A stretch of DNA of 64,000 nt from Cryptomeria japonica (GCF_030272615.1 NC_081415.1:601733644-601797643); one strand, 5' to 3'; shown: positions 47,781 to 60,084, numbered from the stretch's first letter. Translations and numbers: made by a program. The notes: a model not told the origin generated them from the letters alone.

Positions 47781-48398
47781 GATCATGGTGTGCCAAAAGA
47801 GGCCCTTAAGTGGCAATGAAATTTCAAAAAATTAGAGTTATGCAACTTGACATGAAAAATTGAATAAGTTATGAATATTATTTTAAAAATATGTAAGAAG
47901 AGAAATTATAGAAAATTGAATGTAGTTTCTAAGCTACTAGTTGTTTTTTGAAAAAAAAAATCCTATTTGATGAAAATTTCAAATTTCAATGCAATGGTAC
48001 AAAAATTTTAGGAAAATGATAAGAAGTAGGTGTATGTCTGACCACCCTAATCACAATCAAATCATAATAATTTTTTATAAGATTTATAATATAAGTATTA
48101 GACTTGTGTCCGGATGTGACACATATTTTTTTATAATTTTTTATAAAGTAAATAATTATTTAAGAATTTCTTACTACAAATTTTTAGAAATTCAGAAACT
48201 CCTACACCTGACCACCTTAACTTGGTCAAAACCTTGTGAAATTCAATTTTTTTTAATTTTTCCCTTTAGTAGATGAAGCATAGGATGTGACGCATGTTTC
48301 AGATTCAAAAAATGTTATGCGGTTTGAAAGTTATGAGTATTTTTCAATCAGTCTATCAATCAAGACTTTTGTCAGAATTCAATTAGAAAATAAATAAT
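47781..48398. other. AT-rich non-coding, LINE target region
   Basis: No gene. Two related phrases (CTGACCACC and GGATGTGAC-CA) recur near 48039/48208 and 48112/48273. Confidence 0.5.
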
Positions 48399-48414
48399 AA
48401 CTATTTATTAAAGT

Positions 48415-49628
48415 CGAATGGATCTCCTTCCCCTTTCTTTAAAGCATCTATAGGACTTAGGCAGGGAGATTCCCTATCCTCGGTTATCTTTATTATAATG
48501 GCGAAGTGTTTGGGGAGATGTATTGGGAAGCTGGTTGAGAAAGGGGAGTTTTGTGGATTGAATCCATCTTCTGCAGATCAAATCGGTTCCCATCAGCAGT
48601 TTGTTGATGATTCTACAATAATGGGGAAAGCTACGGTGCAGGACTCTAGAATTTTAAAGAATGGTCTGGATAGTTATGGTTCAGCTACTAGATAACTTAT
48701 TAATTGGTCTAAAAGTTTTGTTTATTTTATCAACACCCCAAAGAGAAGGAGGATTAAAATAAGTAATATCTTGGGTTGTCAAATAGGGAGTCTTCCTGCT
48801 TCCTACTTGGGGCTCCCCTTATGCCATGATCCACCTGACACTTTTTGGGGAGCTTTGGTGGATAAATTCCACAAGAAGCTAACTGGCTGGAAGGGTTCTC
48901 TTCTAAGCCAAGTTGTCAAGGTCCAGCTGCTGAAATCTACTCTTCAAAGTATCCCTCTTTATGCCATTAGTCTATTTAGAATTCCTGCCAAGTATGTGGA
49001 GGCTATTGAAAAGATTCAGAGAATTTTTTTATGGACAGGGGTTGAGGAGAAGAAGAGAATGAATTTGATTGCTTGGGATAAGGTTTGCAAGGCAATAAGA
49101 AAGGGAGGACTGGGTTTTAGAAGAATAAGAGACACAAATGAGTTCCTTATGGCCAAGCAGATTTGGAGAGGGTATAAAAATCAAGGAGAGTGGAAACTGA
49201 TATGGGACAACAAGTATAAAAGACAATGTCCAACTCTTCAAAGCTTCCTTAAAGTGGAAAATATTCCAATTGGCTCCAACATTTGGAAAAATGTTTCTAA
49301 AACAAGAGACTTAATTACTAGAGGTGCAAAATGGAAAATGGGGAGAGGGAATCTTATCCAATTCAGGGATGATTCTTGGTTGTTGGAGTCCCCTTTGACT
49401 GAAAATATTGAGTGGAGTAGATTTCAAAACCAATGCAAGGAAAGATTTGGATCTATGGTGGGTGATGACTGGGAAGATGGACAGTGGAAGGATTTATCTC
49501 AGGTGGATCAGTCCTTGGGAAGTCTGAACAAAGTTATGAACTCTATGGTAAGAGTTGATGAGGAAGACCAATTAATTTGGAAACTCATAGCAAGTGGTAC
49601 ATTCACTATGGATTCTCTTTATTATTAA
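48415..49628 (+). pseudogene. LINE reverse transcriptase, C-terminal half
   Basis: The frame opens NGSPSPFFKASIGLRQGD, reads IFIIMAKCLGR, then QQFVDDSTIMG (the F-x-DD catalytic box), a TAA, and NWSKS. From 48771 it reads GCQIGSLPASYLGLPLCHDP and IPLYAISLFRIPAKYVEAIE, the usual plant L1 thumb and connection. The N-terminal fingers and the endonuclease are missing. The enzyme copies its RNA at a nicked target. Confidence 0.9.
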
Positions 49629-50189
49629 CAATACTCTAACATGGAAGGCACATGCTGGGCTAAGGCATGGGTGAAAGGCCTCACCCCTAAGATTAACATT
49701 TTTTTTCTGGACAACCCTTCAAGATAAAATTCTAACAATTGAGAATATTAGAAAAAGAGGTATGAGCATGCCTAGTGTTTTTATTCTATGTAAGCAAAAT
49801 GAGGAGACCATTAATCATATGCTCTTTCATTGCCTTTTCTCTGCTGATGTTTAGGGAAGATGTTTGGACCACTTCAAAATTAGTTGGGGCTTCCCAAAGT
49901 CAATTTAGGAGGTTTTCAACTCTTGGCATCATACTTCATGGAATAAGTATTGTGGAAACTTTCCTTACCTCATATGTGTTGGGGTATATGGAAAGAGAGA
50001 AATGACAGAGTTTTCAGAGAGAAGGTTTCTAAGGGTAAAATTGTGTTTGAGAAAATAAAAAGAAATATAGTAGAAAATATGAATATCATAGGAGGCATTG
50101 ATAATCCTCAAGACAAGGATGATCAATTTATCTACAATAAGTGGAGATTAAAGGGTTGAGAGCACATTCAAATCAATCCTAGAGAGGGT
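49629..50189 (+). pseudogene. LINE zinc-binding linker, broken
   Basis: The frame breaks after TMDSLYY. KAWVKGLTPKIN, then WGIWKERNDRVFREKVSKGK, belong to the segment between reverse transcriptase and RNase H of plant LINEs. Several frameshifts and stops are present. Confidence 0.7.
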
Positions 50190-50717
50190 GTGATATGGGT
50201 CAGCCCACCCAATGGGTGGATGAAAACTAATTTTGATGGTGCTTCAAAGGGTAATCCGGGTGTTGCAAGATGTGGAGTGGTCCCTAGGGATGAATGGGGA
50301 ACATGCAAAATCATAAAAAGCATCCCCATAGGAAACCAGACAAACCATGTAGCTAAAGCTATGGTGGCTTACCATGGGTTGATCCTTGATAAGGAAGCCA
50401 AATGCACTAGAGTCTGGTGTGAAGAAGATTCATTGAACATAATCAATTGTTTAAATATGAAATTCCTGCCTTCTTGGTTAATTAGCAATGCTATTAAAGA
50501 GACTAAGAAAATTAGTGAGGAATTTGAAATGTGTGTTCTTACACATGTGTATAGGGAGGTCAATTCCTGTGATGATTGGGCTGCCAACCTAGCTTGCCAA
50601 TCAGAAGACGTCATTACTAGTTATGGCGAAAGTGAGATTGCAAGTGAAATGAATTCCTTGCTAAATCTAGACCACAACCAGGCTAGGCAATGTGGTACTT
50701 TTAATCATAGTTTCTAA
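50190..50717 (+). CDS. LINE RNase H domain
   Basis: An open 175-residue frame has NFDGASKGNPGVARCG, the opening of a type I RNase H with the first catalytic Asp. The second-acid region reads VAKAMVAYHGL, where EAE is usual, so this Glu appears lost. CEEDSLNIINCL holds the third acid, and HVYREVNSCDDWAANLA matches the H-R-E-N-x-x-AD box. It is probably inactive. Confidence 0.85.
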   Translation: MIWVSPPNGWMKTNFDGASKGNPGVARCGVVPRDEWGTCKIIKSIPIGNQTNHVAKAMVAYHGLILDKEAKCTRVWCEEDSLNIINCLNMKFLPSWLISNAIKETKKISEEFEMCVLTHVYREVNSCDDWAANLACQSEDVITSYGESEIASEMNSLLNLDHNQARQCGTFNHSF

Positions 50718-50890
50718 TGCCTCTACCACTTTTTTCGATGCAGGGTTATTTTAGAGGTAATGAGCATTTATATAGGTGTCTTATCATAATTGTCTGGCAT
50801 GGATTCTAAGTGTTTTTATAGGGATTCCACAGAAACCAGAGAAGAGGTTTTGAAGCCGAGAGAAGGAGTTTTAAGGAAAGGACTGAAAAA

Positions 50891-52425
50891 ATGGGAGGTA
50901 ATAAGAAAAGATTTGAACCCACCTCTTGCTCAGACTGGAGAAAGAACAATGAAGTGTGGGATATCCTTCAGCAGGGGGGTCTAAATGTGTTCATGGAAAG
51001 GCTAAGTGGGAAAGATCCCACAATTACCAACTATTTCACCAAGAACTAGAAAAATGGCAAAATCCTAGTCGGGTCCTAGATGATGAATGTTGATGAGGAG
51101 GTCATTGCTGAGGCTACGAGGATGATTACTAAGGGCATGAAATTTTATAGGGACCACAACATATCAGATAAAGCATCGGACAAGTTCCCAGTCATGGATG
51201 ATGAGAGGAGAAAGATGGTGAAAATCGATAATTCCTACCATGCCCCAAAGAGGATTTGCAAGCCATGGAGGTTTGTTTTATTTGCTTCTATCACCTACAT
51301 TACTTTGGATGGTAGGTTTACTAGATCCTATGGTCATCACTTTGTCCTACTCAACCATTTCCGACATGGGGAAAAGGTGAGCTTGCCTTATTACCTAGCC
51401 TGTTCTATGGACCACACTATCAAGGAGGTTCAAAAAGATCCCAAAGGTGACCGTGCCCTCCACTCGAGGCTTATGGTTTTGGTTTATAAAATGCTTAAGG
51501 AAAAATGCATTGAAAAGCCTATTAAAGTAAAAAATGCAAGAGATGAGACTACAAAGAGTGAAGCCAACGGATTCAACTTTGATTTAGAGACTGAGGGAGA
51601 TTCAGAAGAGACTAGTAAAAAAGGGAGGAATAAGGCTAAGAGGAAAAGGATTGTGGTGGATTTAGACATTTTGGAGTCTGAAACTGAATCTTTTGAGAAA
51701 AAAATTATTTAAAAAAAAGAAAGGGAAAGCAATTGGAAAGCAGATTCAGAGGAAGAACCCTAAAAAGGGAAACAATAAAGACATCAGCCATGTTCTAATT
51801 CATTTCGAGGAGGAAGTTGAGGAGAACAAGAAGGATGAGGGTCAAGACAAAGTGGGCGAGGAAAACCCGATGATTGGCAACATTCAGGGTTTGTACACTA
51901 CAAGTCTGCAAAAGGAGGATAAAGGGGATAAAAGTGGTATTGGTGATAATGATACTATAAAATCTTTATGTGATACGATCAGAACCATGGTGAAGGATAT
52001 TAATAGTTTGAAGACTGATATGAAGGCTATTACAAGAGTTATAGTTGGTGATAAACCCTTGGTAGAACATGTTAAGGAACTGGTTTTTGTATTTCACAAT
52101 GCGGAAGTTATTGAATGTATGGTGGGTAAAATCATAGAAAAGGAAAAAAGGTCAATGAGATGGAAGATAACAAGGAGATTAAAATTTTCAGATCCTCAAA
52201 GCTTTAGTGGATAACATGAACATCCTAATCAATAGATTTGAGAACAATACAGAGAAGGATGGTGATAAAGATCAGCCGGACAAGAAGGGTCATGAAAAGA
52301 GGAAAAGAGCTAATACAAGGACCAAGGGCGACATCAAAGGTCATGAGCTGGAGGAATTAAACACCTTGGCAAACAACATGAAACAAATGGTTGTCCATGC
52401 TGAGGATATCGTGAAAAGTATTTAG
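50891..52425 (+). pseudogene. Accessory ORF inside the LINE duplication
   Basis: It starts MGGNKKRFEPTSCSDWRKN (ATG 50891), passes two TAGs (one just before KNGKIL, one before MMNVDEE), and is open 51080-51712. It shifts frame near 51700 and again near 52200, and ends at 52425. The N-terminal half has VDEEVIAEATRMITKGMKFY, RICKPWRFVLFASITYITLD and HFVLLNHFRHGEKVSLPYYL. This is the style I know from 'putative plant transposon protein' sequences. The second half is basic, then helical and charged. It is not part of known L1 ORF2. It may be a 3' transduction or a genuine third ORF. It resembles ORF2 of elements A and B in plan. Confidence 0.55.
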
Positions 52426-52672
52426 GTCTCTATCTCTATATCTGCAGGGGTTATAGGTTCTGTCCTTTTGATGTCGTTGTGATGTCCTTTCGCCATCTAT
52501 TTCTAGTTTTTTATGTTATGTAAGTTGATTCCTTTTTGTTCGGGTGGAATCTTTTTGTTTTTTGAAGTGATCAGGCACATTTCTTTCATGTTCTTCTGAT
52601 CTCCTGGCTTGTACAAGGTTTGGGTACCTTTCAAATACCTACTTTTACTTATTCAAAACTATTTATTAAAGT

Positions 52673-54213
52673 TGAAATAAGACAAGCCTTATATTGTTGG
52701 AAAGCTAAGAATGTCCTTGAAAAACCCTTTTCATTTTATCAATTTTGGCTATAAAAAAAGTCATCATCCACCAATCTAAATTCTGGAAAATCAAGGAATA
52801 CTGGAAAACACGTTTTTTCAGTTGACTTTCTAGGCTTGTCACTTCCAAGACAAATCCCAAAGAAAAACCAAACCAAAAGATGGAGGGAAAAATTTATGTT
52901 TTAAAATCGAACACTAATACATTTGGCCTAAAATTCCAATGGAGGTTTCCGACGGAGAAGGTATATTGTGATCAAATTTGATTTTTTTTTGAAAAAATGC
53001 CCAATTTCGTCAGAATTCTGACGATAATGCAACATTTGGTTTCAACAGAGAAGGAATTGGCAATGACATTTGGGTTTTTTAAGAAAAAGTGCCCGCTTTC
53101 GTCGAAATTCTGATGACCGCGTGCATTACTTCAAAAAAAAAAAAAAAGACCAAGTCATTTCATAAATCTCGCCTCTTCGTCCCGTCGACCTTTTCCATTA
53201 CAAAATCCTGCCTCTTTGTCCCGCCTCTATAGGGAACTAACCATGGAATGAAGTGGTGCTGTAGGAGCAGCTATACCAGGATACTAGGTGACAAGAAACT
53301 TTCCAGCTTCATCGTAGGAATTTTGTTGTGTTTTTGTGTTTGCCATCTGTTTAGGGGCATTTTCAAGTCTGGGCATTATTTAATGTAATAAGGGCATGTT
53401 TTGGGCCCATTTGTAAGTCGTTCGGCATTTTGTTAGGGGTGTATGGGTTTAGGATTTAAATAGCAAGGCTTTCTATAGTTCCCGACCCGTAGTGGGATCA
53501 AACACTTCTTATTCCCACCTCGACTCACCCAATCCATTGCTTTCCCACTTGATAGACCTAGATCATAGCATTTCGAGATGGGATCGATCGTAGACCCATC
53601 CCCTCCCTTGTGTTTTCTACTCATTGTTGGCAACCCTTCCCCCTCCCTTACTTCCCCCCCAATCTCTAATCGATGGGCACAGAGGAGAGTTGATGTCGCT
53701 GATTAAGCCATTGATCTAACACTAGCATATCCCGTCTGGAACCACCTAACAAGTAGTAGATTCATCTCCATACTTGGCTGAGAGATGAAATCCTTGTTTA
53801 TAAGTATATAATGTTTAAACCTACATTAGAAATCTATTTCCCAGTCTAGTGTTTGTAGAACAGTTAAGTAACTGTTTGTTTTTGGCTTCTTATTCCCTCC
53901 AAATCGATTAGGGACGTGGGTTGGAGGAATTGAATAGTTGAGTAAATATGCCTCCTGCTCGTGTGTCTACCATGTGAAGTGGCCTGAATGTGGTGGAGTG
54001 CGGGCATGAAGAATGTACATTATCATTCTCATGGTCATTTGTAGGAACGGGCCGTGGGTAGAAGAAGAATGCATGTGGTAGGGTAGCATCTCTATGTGCT
54101 TGCCGCAAGAGTGCATTTGAACGAGAGTTGTGTGAGAATGAGTTCGGGATTGGAGATTGAAGTTTGATAGATTGCAGAGTTGTTGTGTCAATCTGAATTT
54201 TCCACTCAACAAC
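52673..54213. other. Intergenic, mostly unassigned
   Basis: Apart from the CACTA end at 52912 I see no gene. 53440-53640 is somewhat GC-richer with short ORFs that I do not recognise. Confidence 0.5.
52912..53125 (+). mobile_element. CACTA terminus, same family as 4367/30491
   Basis: It begins CACTAATACATTTGGCCTAA. Within 210 bp it has CCGACGG, a perfect 16-bp palindrome CGTCAGAATTCTGACG (53008-53023) and CGTCGAAATTCTGATG. These are the subterminal motif set of the large CACTA element. I could not find the partner end. Confidence 0.6.
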
Positions 54214-54218
54214 ACCAT

Positions 54219-55338
54219 TGTTGGCATTTTTGATGATTATGTTATGATTGTCATTGATGGACACACATTTGCATTGAGATCATTTTTGTATGTATAAGTT
54301 AAAGCTCAACCGGTACTTGTTCCAACCGGTATGATGCATTATAATCCTTAGACTATTGGTGTTTTGCAGAAAGTGATTACCAATCTGAAGCAGTATGTTG
54401 ACCCCAAGTGATTCAAGGATCTCAAGCGGTATGAAGGATCAAAGCGGCAAAACACATATTTCCCAGTCTTCGTGGTATTAAACCAGCAACCGGTATTTTG
54501 CTTCAACCGGTAACTTGTATAAATTGGTAATACTCTGTGATGAGTTACCATCCACCAATTGTTTGACGGTGCCGACACTTTAATGGTGCTTTTTTTGGCG
54601 TGTTACATAATATGTCTAGATGCATTGAACCTAGGAAATTTTATCGTAATCTTATTGGACCAACATGAAATCAGATTCCTTTATAAGGACATCATGTCTA
54701 GGGTTTTAGGTTGTTGATGTTGTTGCTGGGGTTTAAGGTGGTTGATGAGTTAGAGAGAGTATGAATGTGTAGAAGACTGAAGTAGTGATAGAATGCATTA
54801 GGAATGAACTATCAAGGATCTAATCAAGCAATCTATGCTATTAGCTAGATCACTCACTTGTTGATTACTCACATCTTCGACAAGTCTGTAGCCCTTAACC
54901 AGGTAGGCCCAAAAGCCTTTTGTAAATCCTCTAACAAGGTGGTTCACATCTATGGATCTAAAATCCTCTAGCAAGGTAGTCTTTAATCAGACTTATCTCC
55001 TAATAGAGATTGAGATTCCTAACAGGATCTGTTCTGGTAAAGAACATTGTATGACGTTAACCGGTCTGAACTTAACCGGTCTGGTTTCTATTCTACAGAT
55101 AGTTACTTGTGAGTTCCATCTCATCGTGGTTTTTCCCATTTGGGTTTCCACGTAAAAATCTCTTGTGTTATGGTGTTTGTGCTTCTGTGGGTGAATGCAT
55201 TGTTTGCTATTTGGTTTGAATGTGTGTTAACCAGTTTGTCTACTAAACTGTTTTATCGGTTTACTGTTAGTCTAGCAAAGTGTTTAAGTACAAAGATTCT
55301 TGGCATAGTAATTCAACCCCCCCTCTTAGTATTCGTCA
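54219..55338 (+). repeat. 5' LTR of element B (1120 bp)
   Basis: Matches 60097-61241. Rich in AACCGGT words. It ends AGTATTCGTCA, followed by the primer site. Confidence 0.93.
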
Positions 55339-55340
55339 AT

Positions 55341-55353
55341 TGGTATTAGAGCC
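55341..55353 (+). promoter_or_regulatory. Primer-binding site, element B
   Basis: TGGTATTAGAGCC, 2 nt after the LTR. One base off the canonical initiator-Met site and identical in kind to element A. Confidence 0.85.
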
Positions 55354-55388
55354 TACCTTTCTATAAGTTTAACCACTTGGAAAGAGAT

Positions 55389-56666
55389 ATGGGGGAATAC
55401 ACATTGAAGGAGCTTACTCATTGGCTCACTTAGTCTAAGCAAGCCTATGATGATCTTATGGTCAAATATAAGGCATCTCAAGCAAAGAGGAGAGAACATG
55501 TTGAAAAACTAATGGAGCTATCTGAAAATAGTTCTTATGATGAAGCGGACATGGAAGCCCTAATTCAAGAAGTAGAAAAGCTAAATGAATCCAATTCCAA
55601 CCTGAGAAAAGAATTGGAAGGACTAACTATTCGAATGTGTTAAGAGCTTGAGAACCGGAGGAAAGCTGAAGATCTAGTCAAAGACAAAGATCATGAAAAA
55701 TCCAAGTTGAAGAAAGAGCTCAGTGCCCTAACTGCTCAACTCCATGCGAGAAAAGTGGAAAAGGAAGACATGCAAGGAGAACTGAACATTGCCATCTCTA
55801 AGAATGAAAACCTGATGGACACAAATGCTGCTATTTCCAAAGAACTCTATGAGTCAAAGGAAATACTTGCTAAGTTCAACAAGAGTACTATTAAGCTAGA
55901 GGAAAAGCTTGAATCTGCTAAACTTGTCAAGAATACTGATGGACTTGGTTATTCTGGTCATGAGGAAGGTGAGACCTCTGGTACAAGTGTAGGAGAATCA
56001 AAGAAACAACCGACATCAAAGGATAAAGGTAAGCAAAGGTTTAAACCTATTTGCTTTAACTGTCTTAAAGAAGGACATACTGCCAATGTGTGTAGGAGTA
56101 CGGTTTACAATAATTTTCCTTATTTTCTAAATGATAAGCCTAGATCCTATAAATTCAATGGTAATTGTTATGCATGCAACAAGTTTGGGCATAGAGCATC
56201 TGAATGTAGGTCTGTTATGAACAACAATGGAAGATATCCTTAGAGGACTCAAGGAGTAAGTCCAGAACCTTTTGTGAAGAGGAATCACAACTGGTTCAAT
56301 GCCTTCAATCATTAGTCAAGAAGTGGTGGCTATCAAGCGGCAATCAGATGGAGAGAAAACTGTTTGATCTGTCATAATCATGGTCACACTGCTGCAACAT
56401 GCAGGAGGAAGAATGACAACATGAATAATGGACATTGGAGAGCACCTGGATTGGCCTGCTATCACTACAACAAACTGGGTCACATTGCCAGATTCTGCAG
56501 ATCAAGAAAGAACATATCAGATGATATACCGATCACTCCAGAAGGAAAGATTGCTATTGACACTATTCAAGCAGATATGAAAAAAACCTGGAAGAGGAAA
56601 CCAGCGGTGCTACAAGAAGAACCGGTTTCTACACCTAGTGTGGAAATAACGGAACCGACAAACTAA
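55389..56666 (+). pseudogene. Element B ORF1: coiled-coil, four-zinc-knuckle gag-like protein
   Basis: A single frame from the ATG at 55389 (MGEYTLKELTHWLT) to the TAA at 56664 is interrupted only by in-frame stops: TAG 55431, TAA 55641, TAG 56241 and TAG 56313. A coiled coil comes first, then GLGYSGHEEGETSG. The knuckles are CFNCLKEGHTANVC, CYACNKFGHRASEC, CLICHNHGHTAATC and CYHYNKLGHIARFC (second Cys lost). It is a homologue of 19232-20269. Confidence 0.8.
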
Positions 56667-57112
56667 GCATTAGAAAAGCTTAGGGGGAGCAAATGGCAAA
56701 ATTTTTCGAACCCTTGGTTTACATCAGTAAAAGACCTTAATCGGTATGCGATACCTATCATTTGGCGAAAGACCGGAATCGGTAAAAGGCAAATTAGGGT
56801 TTACGCCCTAATGGTGTAGCATTAATTATGGTTCGTGAGGAATATGCTTAAAAGGAACTATTCAAATCATTTCTCACTATCATTTTTTGAAGCGAAGAAG
56901 GTTTTCAAGTGCAGAGCGACGATAAAGTGATTTGTGTTGCGATTCAGAGAAAGTTGGAAACCTTGAAGGAGATTCAAAAACAAATTGCAAATGGTCAAGA
57001 GAAGAAAGCAAAATAGTGATTCTGCAACCAACGGAGTGTAAGGTGAAGTAGAATCTAAAAGCCCTAAATTCATGATTTTCGAAAGGTATTTCTCAAGTTT
57101 TTAGTTTTAATC

Positions 57113-59700
57113 ATGGCTTCTGCATCTCATACTAGCTCTAGTGCATCTATCGATTCAGTAAGCTTCATTCAACGCAAGTCTAAATACAATGCCCTATCAC
57201 AAGTTCCTACTAGAGTAATAGTAGAAGAGGGAATCTCTGATTATATAGATTGTAAGATTGAAGACCTAGGGTTTCTAGCAATCCACTCACAACTAGGTTT
57301 ATTTTTTGGAAAAGATAAGAAGATCAAACCGGAGTACAGGATCTTGGAGAAGAAGAAACTTCATAATGCGGTTTACTTCCTAGAGGATTTCACAGATGAC
57401 CATATTAGGATCATCCTGAGCAGAGTTCATGGTGACAAGATGTACCTAGAGAGAACACATGATATAACTCCACAAGTTGTTCATACCGTCACCGATTTCT
57501 GCAACGTCGGTGAAGTGCCAGCCCTAAGGAAGATCATCAAAACTGAAATGACCAAGCTCACTGCTTCAGTGAGTGATTCACGAGGAATGACGGTTAATAC
57601 CATCAAGGATGACCTTGTGAAATATGCATGCATGGTGATTAGATACTGGACGGTCTCTGCTAGCAAAATTAACTCTATATCTACTGCAGCAGTAAATGCC
57701 ACTTACCTGATGATCAAGGAAGATGCATCATTTGACCTCTGCACCAGTATGCAAAGGAAACTCCTATTGAATCTTAAATCAATCAAACAGGATAATGCAT
57801 TACAATTCAAGTTTGGACAACTTCTAGTAGGACTATTTTTCTACTTCCAAGGTTACTTCCCTCGAGTGGGAGATATTCAGTGGTCTGCGGACCAACCAGT
57901 TACCAAGTAGATCAAAGAAAGCCTGCAAGCAGTTGGAATCGGCAACCCTGAAGTTCTTAACAGGTACTTTGATGAGTTCAGAGGAAAGATGAGCCTGAGG
58001 ATGAGGATATCTAGTGACATAGTCAAGAAATATGAAGAGGACATCTATTTTATCATCAAAGTGGATCAATGCATAATGGAGGCCTTTGAGCCTATAGAGG
58101 AAGAAGTAGAGCCTATGGGCTATGAGGTGATGAATGATATGCTTGATGGGTATGCCTCTACCCTTATTACCTCACCTCTTAAACTGAAGGAGAAAATAAC
58201 TGACACCTGACTTGAAAGGGTTACACCAGTCATAGAACCAGCGGCAATGAAAGGAAAGGCAATGCCTTCAGCATCGGCACCGGTTACTACAGCCTGTCCT
58301 AAAGTGACCAAGCAGTCATCAGCCAGAAGAAACTGGAAGCGGCACCTGCTAAAGTCTTCGAAAGGAAGAGGAAGACTAAAACCAACTCACCAGACTCAGA
58401 AGAAATAGTGTCTGAGGAACAACCCAAGAAGGTGAGACAGTCAAGGAAAAAGACAAAGAATGAACCGGCATCGTCTGCACTGGTAAATATTGATATTTCC
58501 TCCTACAAACCTTTGACACATTGTCCAAGAACAATTAAAAATATTAGGAGAAAATTGTTAAATTATTTGGTAGACCATTTTGATGACTTTAAAGAGGATG
58601 AGAAGAAAAGAAGAGAAGAGGATGAAGAGAAAAAGAAACAATAAGATGCAAAGAAGAAAGAAGAAGAGGATAAGGAAGAGGAGAAGCGAAAGGAAGCAGA
58701 GAAAAAGAAGAAGGAAGAGGAAGAAAAGGAAGAGGAGAAGAGAAAGGAAGTAGAGAAAAAGAAGAAGGAAGAGGAAGAAAAGAAAGAGGAGAAGCGGAAG
58801 GAAATAGAGAAAAGGAAGAAGGAAGAGGAAGAGAAGGAAGAGGAGAAGAGGAAGGAAGCAGAAAAGAAGAAGGAAGAAGAGAATAAGGAAGAGGAAAAGA
58901 GAAGAGAAGCGAAAAAGAAGAAAATAGAGGAGGACAAGGAAGGAGAAGCGACAAAGAGCACGTAGATGGAGACACCTAAGGCAACCATTAGTCAAGCCAA
59001 ACTGGTTGACCTCACTAGTCCCATTGACCTCCAGTCTACAAGTGAATGGAGCTACTACAGAGCATCAAGGTTTCTCAAGAACACCTTGAAGTGATACGAA
59101 GGAAAAAGGAGCAAGATGTGATCCAAGCGGTAGTGGACACTCTTACTAGTTTGATACTCGGTACAAACCTTCCAAATACTAATTCATCACTAGCTCAACT
59201 AAAGCTCCTATGCACAGTAGTGGATGATCAGGTACAGAGCCTAGAAGAGGCAGCAGAGGCAAATGCCAAGAAAGAGCATCAAAAAGCTCTAAACATTGCT
59301 CTAGTGAAAAAGTTCAACGAGCTCTAGTCCGATATATGAAAAGCTCAAAAGGATATAAGGGATGCTCTAGATGAGGGGACTCTTCTACTTAGCAAGATTT
59401 GCCAACCCCATCTGTTCTGTGACAATGTGCTTGCACAAAAGCAAAAGCTTCAATCTGATTTACAGTCATACATTAGCACCTTCAAGCCGCCATATGACTC
59501 CTTTACAACTTATGGGCAAACCGTTCACCGGTTTCATATCCAGTCTACTAAAATAGAGCATGAGATCAGCACCCGGTCATGAGATTTGCAGGAGCTACAA
59601 CTGGTTCTACTCCCACATCTGCAAATACTTCAGAAGTGCTATCTTAATCTGGATGCCTTAACAGTGACATAGGAGATGAGCACAATAGACGCCATGGAAG
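57113..59700 (+). pseudogene. Element B ORF2: conserved accessory protein, decayed
   Basis: The ATG at 57113 opens MASASHTSSSASIDSVSFI. The frame runs to a TAG at 57908 and on to a TGA at 58208, then shifts and continues at 58408 (TAA 58642, TAG 58963) and, after another shift, at 59046-59327. The conserved part includes DDHIRIILSRVHGDKMYLER, aligned with IVLSRVHGSFFWL of element A, and LQFKFGQLLVGLFFYF. The middle is an extreme Lys/Glu repeat. The end is helical. No enzyme motif is visible. Confidence 0.7.
58589..58960 (+). repeat. Long purine tract, Lys/Glu repeat
   Basis: Almost every base on the plus strand is A or G, in units of about 50-66 bp (GAAGAGGAGAAGAGAAAGGA). It encodes Lys/Glu in ORF2. 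The Leu/Phe/Ser-rich antisense ORFs here are by-products. Confidence 0.95.
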
Positions 59701-60084
59701 AACAGGTCTCCTAGATGTAGACAAAGAAAGAAGTATCCACCTCCCTACTTGAGTCCTAGACTTTATCTATGAAACAATTCTTGTAGGACTTTAAATCTGT
59801 TTTTGACAATTTTTATTCCTTATTGTCATAAACTCTTACTCTTTTAATACTAATGACATAGGTGTTAGTCTATAATATTTTGTTTTCATTGTTGGCAAAG
59901 GGGGAGAAGTACAAATTTTGAATGTTTTGATGTATACTTTCATGTTATTTATGTTAAGTAGTATACATTGTATGTTCTGCAAAAGGGATAGTGTATATGC
60001 TTAGGGGGAGTAATTTTGATTCTGGCATATTTTTGTTGTAAAACAATTAGATGTCAAAATTTCCTAAGTTTTGCCATCAATGCC

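Larger units (their letters stand above)
48399..52672 (+). mobile_element. LINE (L1-type), 5'-truncated, with 16-bp duplication
   Basis: The perfect repeat AACTATTTATTAAAGT at 48399-48414 and 52657-52672 brackets the insertion. It opens inside reverse transcriptase, as 5'-truncated LINEs do, and continues through a C-terminal linker and RNase H. It then carries about 1.9 kb more, including another ORF, before the second duplication copy. No clear poly-A tail precedes that copy. Confidence 0.9.

Noticed and set aside
58558-58995. Three antisense Leu/Phe/Ser-rich ORFs that look like membrane proteins
   Set aside because: They are the complement of the purine tract in element B ORF2.
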